Position numbers and translations under genes: made by a program | Assembly (NCBI GenBank): GCA_036620675.1 | Contig: JAZHEE010000018.1 | DNA length: 64,000 bases | Strand: one strand, 5' to 3' | Origin: Jejubacter sp036620675 | GTDB lineage: Bacteria; Pseudomonadota; Gammaproteobacteria; Enterobacterales; Enterobacteriaceae | Notes under the pieces: model-generated | What the model was told of the DNA's origin: nothing | Seen by the model: only the letters and a program-made list of their open reading frames with translations | Database searches by the model: none | Part shown: positions 1 to 7,517 of the stretch, piece by piece | How positions within the stretch are numbered: the first letter of the stretch is position 1 | Layout of the letters: every line of letters starts with the position of its first letter

Positions 1-516
1 GAAACCGGCGCCACCCTGGCCCAGGCTTCAGTAATAACGGCTCTGTTTCCGCTTGGCGGCGGGGTTGGGGTACTGATTATTGGCGCGCTGATGGATCGTC
101 TGGAACCCAATAAAGTCGTGGCAGTCAGCTATCTGCTGACCGGACTGTTTGTCTGCCTGACAGGCTTTGCCACCGGCAGCCTGGTGCTAATGGGCATCGC
201 TGTATTTATTGCCGGAACCATTATGAACGGCGCCCAGTCCTCTATGCCTGCGCTCGCGGCAGGCTTCTACCCGACTCTGGGACGCGCCACCGGCGTTTCC
301 TGGATGCTGGGGCTGGGGCGCTTCGGCGGTATTCTGGGCGCTTTTAGCGGGGCATTTCTGATGCAGGCCGAACTGTCATTCCGCGTCATCTTTATGATGC
401 TGGCGATACCCGCACTGTTTTCCGCACTGGCACTGCTGGTGAAGCAGAAAGTGGGCCTGCGGGTGGCCTGTCGGCAGTCGGATGCGCTAACCGGAGCCAA
501 CAAAGCCTCGCCGTAA
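1..516 (+). CDS. MFS transporter, aromatic acid:H+ symporter family (3' part only)
   Basis: The reading frame is open from the first base, so the gene starts upstream of the window and only the last 171 codons are present. They encode several hydrophobic membrane spans. The motif with MDRLEP near residues 31-36 is the usual cytoplasmic loop signature of the major facilitator superfamily. The segment ALAAGFYPTLGRATGVSW and the following GLGRFGGILGAF are characteristic of the AAHS group (PcaK/MhpT-like), which imports hydroxybenzoates or hydroxyphenylpropionates with protons. The exact substrate cannot be read from this fragment. The gene converges on ascB, with only about 50 bases between them, so it is not part of the asc operon. 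Confidence 0.75.
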   Translation, partial: ETGATLAQASVITALFPLGGGVGVLIIGALMDRLEPNKVVAVSYLLTGLFVCLTGFATGSLVLMGIAVFIAGTIMNGAQSSMPALAAGFYPTLGRATGVSWMLGLGRFGGILGAFSGAFLMQAELSFRVIFMMLAIPALFSALALLVKQKVGLRVACRQSDALTGANKASP

Positions 517-569
517 ACGATGCCACCACATTCCAGAAAGGCGCGTCGCCCACAGGCCACGCGCCAGGA

Positions 570-2000
570 TCAGCCCAGATCGCGCCCGTTGCTGGCGATC
601 ACCTGCTTATACCACCAGAATGATTTCTTACGCCGCCGCGCCAGGGTGCCGCGCCCCTGGTCATCACGATCGACATACACCAGCCCGTAACGCTTACTCA
701 TTTCGCCGGTCGACGCGGAAACCAGGTCGATGCAGCCCCAGGTGGTATAGCCCATCAGCGGTACGCCGTCTTCCATAGCCTGAGCCATGGCCCGAATGTG
801 CTCACGCAGATAACTGATGCGATAGTCGTCGTTGATTTCCCCCTGAGCGTCCGGCTCATCCCGGGCCCCCAGGCCGTTTTCCACCAGGAACAGCGGCTTC
901 TGGTAGCGGTCATACATCATATTCATGGTAATACGCAGGCCCAACGGATCGATGCCCCAGCCCCATTCACTCTGCTGAATCCAGGGGTTTTTCAGGGACT
1001 TCACTACATTCGCGGCGCTGCTGTTGCTATCGTTCATATCGGCGGATGCGCAACGCGAGGCGTAATAGCTGAACGACACAAAATCGACGGTATGGCGCAG
1101 AATCTCCGCATCGCCGGGTGCCATTTGCACGTGGACGCCCTTCTCTTTAAACATCCGCGCCGTCCAGGCCGGATAGGCGCCGCGCGCCTGAACATCGATA
1201 AAAAACAGATTTTCGCGATCCTTTTCCAGCGCCGCCCAGACATCTTCCGGCTTGCAGGAGTACGGATAGAAGTTGCCGCCCGCCAGCATACATCCCACCT
1301 GGTTTTTCGGGTTCACCTCGTGGGCGATACGGGTCGCCAGGGCACTTGCCAGTAGTTCGTGATGCGCCGCCTGATACTTCACCTGCTCCGGATTTTCCCC
1401 CTTTTCAAACACCAGACCGGCGCCGGAAAACGGGCTGTGCAGCAGGATATTGATTTCATTAAAGGTTAACCAGTATTTCACCAGACCATCGAAGGCTTCG
1501 AAGCAGGTACGGGCGTAGCGGGTAAAGAAGGTCACCATTTCACGGCTGCGCCACGAACCGTACTGCGTGACCAGGTGCATCGGTACATCGAAGTGGCAGA
1601 GCGTGACCAACGGCTCGATGTTATAGCGTCGGCACTCCTGGAACAGTTCACGGTAAAAGGCGATTCCGGCCTCGTTCGGCGCGCGCTCGTCGCCGTTTGG
1701 ATAGATACGACTCCAGGCGATGGAGGTGCGGAACACCCGGAATCCCATCTCCGCCATCAGCGCAATATCCTCTTTATAGTGGTGATAAAAATCGATAGCC
1801 TGATGGCTGGGATAGAACTCATCATCACGCAGCGCCGTGCGCCGCTCCAGCCCCAGTTTAATCGGCATACGGTGCGGGCCATGGGGCAGCATATCCACCG
1901 TCGCCAGTCCCTTACCGCCCTCCTGCCAGGCGCCTTCCGCCTGGTTCGCCGCGATGGCACCGCCCCACAAAAAATCATCCGGAAATGCCGTTTCTGACAT
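570..2000 (-). CDS. ascB: 6-phospho-beta-glucosidase AscB
   Basis: A glycoside hydrolase family 1 enzyme of 476 residues, the family's normal length. It hydrolyses phosphorylated aryl-beta-glucosides (salicin, arbutin, cellobiose type) that enter through the PTS, giving glucose 6-phosphate. The N-terminal FLWGGAIAANQAEGAW signature, the acid/base glutamate in TFNEIN (about residue 182) and the nucleophile glutamate in FLVENGLG (about residue 375) are all present. I chose the ATG at 2000 rather than the TTG one codon earlier because a GAGG Shine-Dalgarno sequence lies about eight bases upstream. It is the second gene of an ascFB operon, 22 bases after ascF, with the repressor gene ascG divergent from the operon. 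The order F-B with divergent G matches the asc operon of E. coli rather than bgl. Confidence 0.93.
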   Translation of the reverse strand: MSETAFPDDFLWGGAIAANQAEGAWQEGGKGLATVDMLPHGPHRMPIKLGLERRTALRDDEFYPSHQAIDFYHHYKEDIALMAEMGFRVFRTSIAWSRIYPNGDERAPNEAGIAFYRELFQECRRYNIEPLVTLCHFDVPMHLVTQYGSWRSREMVTFFTRYARTCFEAFDGLVKYWLTFNEINILLHSPFSGAGLVFEKGENPEQVKYQAAHHELLASALATRIAHEVNPKNQVGCMLAGGNFYPYSCKPEDVWAALEKDRENLFFIDVQARGAYPAWTARMFKEKGVHVQMAPGDAEILRHTVDFVSFSYYASRCASADMNDSNSSAANVVKSLKNPWIQQSEWGWGIDPLGLRITMNMMYDRYQKPLFLVENGLGARDEPDAQGEINDDYRISYLREHIRAMAQAMEDGVPLMGYTTWGCIDLVSASTGEMSKRYGLVYVDRDDQGRGTLARRRKKSFWWYKQVIASNGRDLG

Positions 2001-2022
2001 CAAATCAGTACCTCGTTAATCG

Positions 2023-3477
2023 TTAGTGAGTCGCCTGCGCCGATCGCGCAGGCGTTGCGCCACTCGTGCTCTGCTGAGGCTCCACGGGAATATCCTCAAA
2101 ACCGAGCATCAGGGTAAGAATGAAGGAGAGCACCACCGACAGCACCATAATGCCCGCGATCCAGACAAGACTCATCGGATTGCCGGGATCGATAAACTGC
2201 ACGCTGGTAAACAGCCCGGGCGAGGCCATGGAATGACTGGCGAGACCGCCAATGCCCGCGACGGCGCCGCAGATAAAACCGCTGATCAGGCTGGCGATCA
2301 GCGGGCGCTTCAGGCGCACCGCCACGCCGTACAGGGCCGGCTCTGAAATACCGGCTACGATAGCGGATGCCGCAGCGGCAAGCGCCGTCTGACGCAGCGC
2401 CGGGTTTTTGGTGCGCACCGCCACCGCCAGCGAAGAGCCGCCCAGCGACAGGTTGGCGCCAATCTCGGACGGCATCACCATTCCCTCTTTGCCGGTTTCG
2501 GCAATGGTCTGAATAATGGTAGGGGTAAATACCCGGTGCATACCGGTCATGACCAGCAGCGGCCACAACGCCCCCATAATGGCGACGGAGAGCCAGCCCA
2601 GATAGCCGTGAATGGTATAAACCAGCGCGGAGATCCCGCTGCCGATCCAGATCCCTAACGGACCGATCAGCAGGATCGCTACCGGCGCCGCCGTCAGCAC
2701 GATCAGCATCGGCTTCAGGAAGTTTTTGGTCACCGCCGGCGTAATGCGATCGATGCCACGCTCGATCCACGACAGAATCCAGGTCATGCACAGCGCCGGG
2801 ATCACCGTATAGGTATATTTCACCGCCGTCACCGGCAGCCCGACAAACTCCACCGGCTGTCCTTCGGCGGCTTTCGCCATCAGATCGATAAAACCCGGGT
2901 GAATCAACACCCCGGCAATAGCGATAGCCAGCGACATATTGGTTTTGAATTTCACCGCCGCCGAGGCCGCCACCATTACCGGCAGGAAGAAGAAGGCGCC
3001 GTCGCCGATAGCGTTGAGGATAATAAGCGTCGATGCGCCCTTTTCCAGCACCCCGCCCATCTCCAGCATCATCGCCAGCAGCTTGACCATCGAGCCGCCG
3101 ATAATGGCCGGGATCAGCGGCGACATGGTACCGATCAGCGCGTCCAGAATACCGGCGCCGATGCGCCGCAGGCTGAAACCGCCGCGGCTCGTCGACACGG
3201 CAGGCGTTTCGTCCGGCGCCGCCAGCGTCGGAAGCCGTTTCATCACTTCCGCATACGCCTGCCCCACCGTATTACCGATAATTACCTGGCACTGGCTGTC
3301 GGCCCGCACTACGCCCAGTACGCCATCAATGGTCTGTAGCGCTGATTCATCCACCTGGTTCAGGTCTTTAACCACAAACCGCAGTCGCGTCATGCAGTGG
3401 GTAAGCGCCTCGATATTGTCAGCCCCGCCCAGTGCTTTCAGGATGGCGCCGGATACTGCCGCGTAGTTTTTTGCCAT
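2023..3477 (-). CDS. ascF: PTS beta-glucoside transporter subunit IIBC, AscF
   Basis: A membrane phosphotransferase permease of 484 residues that imports and phosphorylates aryl-beta-glucosides in the inner membrane. The N-terminal IIB domain (about residues 1-90) carries the phosphorylated cysteine, Cys28, in the context ALTHCMTRLRF. The rest is a multispan IIC domain containing GGSMVKLLAMMLE and later AVAVRTKNPALRQ, with the GISEPALYGV motif typical of the glucose superfamily. There is no C-terminal IIA domain, so phosphate must come from a separate IIA protein (probably Crr), as in E. coli AscF. It is the first gene of ascFB and is transcribed away from ascG across a shared regulatory region. 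Confidence 0.93.
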   Translation of the reverse strand: MAKNYAAVSGAILKALGGADNIEALTHCMTRLRFVVKDLNQVDESALQTIDGVLGVVRADSQCQVIIGNTVGQAYAEVMKRLPTLAAPDETPAVSTSRGGFSLRRIGAGILDALIGTMSPLIPAIIGGSMVKLLAMMLEMGGVLEKGASTLIILNAIGDGAFFFLPVMVAASAAVKFKTNMSLAIAIAGVLIHPGFIDLMAKAAEGQPVEFVGLPVTAVKYTYTVIPALCMTWILSWIERGIDRITPAVTKNFLKPMLIVLTAAPVAILLIGPLGIWIGSGISALVYTIHGYLGWLSVAIMGALWPLLVMTGMHRVFTPTIIQTIAETGKEGMVMPSEIGANLSLGGSSLAVAVRTKNPALRQTALAAAASAIVAGISEPALYGVAVRLKRPLIASLISGFICGAVAGIGGLASHSMASPGLFTSVQFIDPGNPMSLVWIAGIMVLSVVLSFILTLMLGFEDIPVEPQQSTSGATPARSAQATH

Positions 3478-3573
3478 GGACTCTTATCTCATTGTTATTT
3501 TGGGTACAGTCGCGCACGGCTTAATGCGCTAAACCACGGTGCTCCAGTCGCTATCATCCGATGGAACAGCATA

Positions 3574-3587
3574 GGAAACCGGTTTCA
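3574..3587. promoter_or_regulatory. Probable AscG operator
   Basis: A perfect 12-bp palindrome, GAAACCGGTTTC, lies in the divergent ascF/ascG intergenic region about 100 bases upstream of ascF. It matches the operator I remember for AscG (TGAAACCGGTTTCA) at 13 of 14 positions. This placement would let AscG repress ascFB and possibly itself. Confidence 0.75.
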
Positions 3588-3629
3588 CAAAATCATGGAT
3601 AGATCAAAATACGATCGCAATAAATTTCC

Positions 3630-3644
3630 GGAAACACGATTTCA
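3630..3644. promoter_or_regulatory. Possible second AscG operator (degenerate)
   Basis: The sequence GGAAACACGATTTCA resembles the AscG site 50 bases away but has a spoiled centre and one extra base. A pair of sites would allow looping, as in other LacI-family systems. The assignment rests only on similarity by eye. Confidence 0.35.
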
Positions 3645-3761
3645 AATTTGAGATATTAATCACTATTAACCGTGAAGAACGCCGTTTTACGGCGGCTGAA
3701 AAAATGCGAGTGCTGAAGTAAACTGTTGCCACAGCGAGTCAAAACGGAACGGCGGGATCAA

Positions 3762-4781
3762 ATGACAACCATGCTTGAGGTGGCAAAAAGGGCGGGCGTA
3801 TCTAAAGCCACTGTTTCCCGGGTGCTGTCCGGCAATGGCTACGTCGGCGAAACGACCAGGGCACGGGTGTTTAAAGCCATCGAAGAGAGCGGCTACCGGC
3901 CCAATCTGCTGGCCAGGCAGCTCGCCACCCGCAAATCGCAAACCCTGGGGCTGGTGATGACCAACACGCTATACCACGGCAGCTACTTTAGCGAGCTGCT
4001 TTCCCAGGCCGCCAGAATGGCTGAAGAGCGTGGCCGGCAGTTGATTCTGGCCGACGGCAAGCACAGTGCCGAACAGGAACGCCAGGCCATTCAACTGCTC
4101 CTCGATCTGCGCTGCGACGCGTTAATTATCTATCCGCGTTTTCTGAGCCCGGACGAGATGGACGAGATTATTGCCAGCCACCGCCAGCCGATTATGGTGT
4201 TTAACCGCCGTCTCAGAAAGAACCCCAGCCACTGCATTTTTGCCGATCACAGAACGACCTGCTTCAATGCCGTCGACCACCTGATTCGCCAGGGGCACCG
4301 GGAGATTGCTTTTGTGAGCGGTACTCAGGGCTCGCCAACCAGCCTGGAGCGCCTTTCCGGTTACCAGGCGGCACTGTTACAACACCAGTTACCGGTTGAT
4401 CCGGCGTTAATTATCGGGGGTTGCTGGACGCCGGAAAGCGGCTGCCAGGCCGCCCGGCAACTGCTGGCGAACGGTCGCCCTTTCAGCGCTCTGGTCGCCG
4501 CTAACGATAATATGGCAATTGGCGCGATGAAAGGCCTGCACGAGGCAGGTATTGCCGTGCCACAACAAATTTCCGTACTGGGTTTTGACGATACCCCTAC
4601 CGCACCTTTCACCATTCCTTCCCTGTCCAGCGTGAAAATTCCGGTCTCTGACATGATAGCCGAAACCGTAAGCAAACTGATCGCCATGCTGGATGGCGGC
4701 GAGTTGAATAACAGAAACGACTTTAGCGGCGAACTGATCGTGAGAGACTCCCTGGCTCCAGGCCCATATATCAAGAAATAA
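3762..4781 (+). CDS. ascG: LacI-family repressor AscG
   Basis: A transcriptional repressor of about 339 residues. It has an N-terminal LacI helix-turn-helix (MLEVAKRAGVSKATVSRVLSGNGYV, broken here by the reading start at MTT) and a periplasmic-binding-protein-like effector domain running to the C-terminus. The sequence tracks E. coli AscG closely along its length, for example TNTLYHGSYFSELL and NRRLRKN. I chose the ATG at 3762; an upstream TTG at 3726 is in frame, but the extra 12 residues are not conserved in what I remember of the family. It faces ascFB across about 280 bases holding the operator palindromes, so it is expected to repress ascFB in the absence of beta-glucosides. In E. coli the asc operon is cryptic; the three genes here are all intact. 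Confidence 0.92.
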   Translation: MTTMLEVAKRAGVSKATVSRVLSGNGYVGETTRARVFKAIEESGYRPNLLARQLATRKSQTLGLVMTNTLYHGSYFSELLSQAARMAEERGRQLILADGKHSAEQERQAIQLLLDLRCDALIIYPRFLSPDEMDEIIASHRQPIMVFNRRLRKNPSHCIFADHRTTCFNAVDHLIRQGHREIAFVSGTQGSPTSLERLSGYQAALLQHQLPVDPALIIGGCWTPESGCQAARQLLANGRPFSALVAANDNMAIGAMKGLHEAGIAVPQQISVLGFDDTPTAPFTIPSLSSVKIPVSDMIAETVSKLIAMLDGGELNNRNDFSGELIVRDSLAPGPYIKK

Positions 4782-5334
4782 CGAATTTCATTTCAACACC
4801 CGAAATATCCAGGTCAAAAAAAACATTCATTTCAGATTCAACTATCAATAGACTTAAGATTTTTAGATATTTGTTAGGAATTTTATTTTTATCTTAGGAT
4901 ATATAAATAAACCTCCCCCCACCCATAAACAAAATCTAAATTGATATGTCCTAAATATTAACCATCAATTTATCCTGGAATTCACTCTGACTGTTCCTTT
5001 TTTGTACACAGACAAAGCACCGCCGCAAGCCCAAAACAACCAACAACACAATGATATATAATTACTTTTTATAAAAACACCTAAAAAATTATTTCGTTTT
5101 TAGCGATCAATCACCCGTTGATTGATAGCCAAAAACTATCACGAATTACGCTTCAATTGGTATAAACGTCTTTGCTATTTTTTTACTTTGAACAAAAATC
5201 ACTGGACTGAAATACCTAATTTAAAGTTTATCCAGGGAAGGCCAGCTTTATTTCCCCCATGGGAATAGCCGTATTCATTAGTTAACGATACTTTTTAATT
5301 CCTTTGCAGGATACCAATACCAGGATGGTGGAAC
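4782..5334. other. AT-rich intergenic region, no gene seen
   Basis: About 550 bases between ascG and the fimbrial regulator, conspicuously richer in A and T than the flanking genes. No open frame with a ribosome binding site was found. A perfect inverted repeat with 8-bp arms (ATCAATCA and TGATTGAT, 5-base loop) lies at 5106-5126. It could be an operator for a dimeric regulator, but nothing links it to a particular protein. The region marks the left edge of the inserted fimbrial cluster. Confidence 0.6.
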
Positions 5335-5963
5335 ATGACAGATATCGTTGTTTTTTCTGATGACTCATTTTATACCTATGGAATAACCAATTTTTTAAAA
5401 AATCTTGGTGTAAATGTGTTCGTTTGTAATGATCTACAATGTATCCCGTCAATACCATCCGATCCCGTGATGCTTTATATTGTTGTCGTTGAAGAAAAAA
5501 ATTCATAAACGGCATATTAAACGTCATTAGTAATAAAAAAAATGTTCTGCATATATTTGATATCCCGGTGAATGGAAGCACACCTTTACAACTGGGTTAT
5601 ATCTCCAAGAGAGCATCTTTGTCAGATACTCTGGAAACCATATATAAATTTATCCGCCGTGGTTTCTCGGCCAGGATTCCACTCTCAGAAAAAGATATCA
5701 GCGTTATTCGTGAAATCGTCGAAACCGGTAATGGCACATTACAAATCGCTCGTCGACTCAATATTTCGGACAAAGCCGTGCACAACCGTAAGTACATGAT
5801 AATGAGAAAGTTTGGATTCAACAGCACCCATAGTGTGAATCTGATTTACTGCTATACGCTGATCCGCTTTCGCTTTGGATTAATGGAATCGTCTGTCGGA
5901 TACGATACTGGTTCCGGCCAACCGGATCTCCAGATTAGCGAAAATCAACTCACCGCATTCTGA
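5335..5963 (+). pseudogene. LuxR-type fimbrial regulator, frameshifted
   Basis: An open frame starts at the ATG at 5335 (MTDIVVFSDDSFYTYG) and stops at 5506 after 57 codons. The -1 frame continues through KKNVLHIFDIPVNG into a clear LuxR/GerE helix-turn-helix with LSEKDISVIREIVETG and IARRLNISDKAVHNRK. Joining the two frames gives a protein of about 209 residues: a receiver-like N-terminal domain, with no obvious phosphoacceptor aspartate in the usual context, plus a DNA-binding C-terminus. The break is in a run of seven A at 5495-5501, so one A appears to be missing. The in-frame sequence there, A AAA AAT, could in principle support -1 ribosomal slippage. Its position just upstream of the fimbrial operon on the same strand suggests it regulates that operon. 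The ORF starting at GTG 5568 is only the downstream half. Confidence 0.75.
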
Positions 5964-6107
5964 TACATACCAGAAATAACCAAACGGGGAAAATAACAGG
6001 GAGGTAACAGGGAACACAGGAATAACGGTTTAAAGATACATTACATTTTTTATTTATAAGTAACTGATTAATTAAACTCGGAACCATTTCTTTTTAAGGA
6101 AAAAACA

Positions 6108-6671
6108 ATGCGTAAAGTTACCGTACTGTCTGCAGCACTGGCTGCCCTGCTGTCTGCTGTTTCTGTCAATGCAATGGCGGCATCTACAGGCACCATCACC
6201 TTTAACGGCAAACTGACCGACACGACCTGTAATGTGAATATTGAAGGTCAGGGCGCCGACGCCACCGTTACGCTGCCGACAGTTAGCGTCAGCGAATTAA
6301 CGGCTGCGGGTAACACCACCGGTCGCACCGCGTTCCGTATGGCGCTTTCCGGTTGCACCATCGGCACCGTCGGTCAGCAGTCCACCGTATCCGCTTTCTT
6401 CCAGCCGGGTGACACCGTCGACCTGAGCACCGGTCGCCTGAAAAATGTTTCCGGCGACGCCACCAACGTGGATCTGGAACTGCTGGATGCCAGCAACAGC
6501 TACGCGGTCATTAACGTGGGGAATACCGCTCAGGTCAATGATATGGCCTATGTCGATATCGCGACCGACGGTACCGCCACACTGCCGTACGCCGTTGAAT
6601 ATTACGCGAACGGCAAGACTACCGCGGGTACCGTCACCAGCAGCGTCGTTTATAACCTGCAGTATAAGTAA
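6108..6671 (+). CDS. Type 1-family major fimbrial subunit
   Basis: A pilin of 187 residues with a signal peptide ending at about AMAA (residue 25), followed by STGTITFNGKL, the start of a typical FimA-like beta-strand. Two cysteines, about residues 41 (DTTCNV) and 83 (LSGCTIG), form the conserved disulfide. The C-terminus ends VVYNLQYK with the penultimate tyrosine recognised by the chaperone. The alternating hydrophobic N-terminal strand is the donor strand for polymerisation. It is first in an operon with chaperone, usher and adhesin, so it should form the shaft. A purine-rich stretch (TTTAAGGAAAAAACA) gives a strong ribosome binding site. Which fimbrial type it is cannot be decided by reading alone. 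Confidence 0.9.
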   Translation: MRKVTVLSAALAALLSAVSVNAMAASTGTITFNGKLTDTTCNVNIEGQGADATVTLPTVSVSELTAAGNTTGRTAFRMALSGCTIGTVGQQSTVSAFFQPGDTVDLSTGRLKNVSGDATNVDLELLDASNSYAVINVGNTAQVNDMAYVDIATDGTATLPYAVEYYANGKTTAGTVTSSVVYNLQYK

Positions 6672-6743
6672 TCCCTTTCAAGCGACATGTAAGTCAGCAG
6701 GGAGACATTCGTCTCCCTGTTTTCCGGTTAAGGAGAGCCTGTT

Positions 6744-7460
6744 ATGTCAGTTAAATCTTTTCTGTCGGCCTGCTGCGCCGCCCTGAGTTTTCTTACGCTT
6801 TTATCTCTGCCGGTACAGGCCAGTGTGGTGGTTAACGGTACCCGGGTTGTTTATCCCGGTAGTGAAAAGGAAGTCACTGTTAAGTTATCCAACAAGGGAA
6901 AATTGCCCGTTCTGGTTCAGAGCTGGATCGATACCGGCGACGTCAAAGCCAGCCCCGATAAAATTCAGGTACCCTTTATTCTGACACCACCGATTAACCG
7001 GATTAATCCGGACAAGAGCCAGACCCTGCGACTCAGTTATACCGCCTCACCGGCCCTGCCTGAAGACAGGGAATCCGTTTACTGGCTTAACGTACTGGAA
7101 ATCCCGCCGCTGAAGAAAGGCGCCTCTCCCAATCGCCTGCAGGTCGCCTACCGGACCCGCATCAAGTTGTTCTATCGCCCGGCCGCTCTGGCCAGCCAGA
7201 ACGGCGCTTCCGGGGCGGCGGAAAAGGTGACCTGGCGTGCGGAAGGAAATGAACTGGTCGCCACTAACGCTTCTCCCTATTTCATCTCTCTGGCGTCCAT
7301 TCAGGCCGGTGGCCACACCATTGCCGGAGAGATGCTGGCCCCGCAGGGCAGCCATCGCTTTCCCCTGAAAAGCGCGCACAGCCTGAGTCAGGGTACGCAG
7401 GTGATTTACGAATATATCAACGACTGGGGTGCCGTAAAAACGGTGAAGACCGCTCTGTAA
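6744..7460 (+). CDS. Periplasmic fimbrial chaperone (PapD/FimC family)
   Basis: A protein of 238 residues with a signal peptide ending at about VQA (residue 27) and a mature start SVVVNGTRVVYPG. The N-terminal immunoglobulin-like domain contains GTRVVYPGSEKEVTVKLSN and the subunit-binding motif TRIKLFYRP, which holds the conserved arginine and lysine region for pilin C-termini. The SVYWLNVLEIPP segment is diagnostic of the family. The chaperone folds and caps pilins in the periplasm and delivers them to the usher. It follows the pilin gene by 72 bases with an AAGGAGAG ribosome binding site and precedes the usher gene. Confidence 0.94.
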   Translation: MSVKSFLSACCAALSFLTLLSLPVQASVVVNGTRVVYPGSEKEVTVKLSNKGKLPVLVQSWIDTGDVKASPDKIQVPFILTPPINRINPDKSQTLRLSYTASPALPEDRESVYWLNVLEIPPLKKGASPNRLQVAYRTRIKLFYRPAALASQNGASGAAEKVTWRAEGNELVATNASPYFISLASIQAGGHTIAGEMLAPQGSHRFPLKSAHSLSQGTQVIYEYINDWGAVKTVKTAL

Positions 7461-7517
7461 CAAGCGTCATGGCTCCACAACACGGAACAATAACGACTCA
7501 GAACAGGAACGTTTATT

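Noticed and set aside
5282..5581. Minus-strand frame of 99 codons opposite the LuxR-type regulator
   Set aside because: The plus strand reads as a recognisable regulator in two joined frames; the minus frame has no family resemblance or ribosome binding site.
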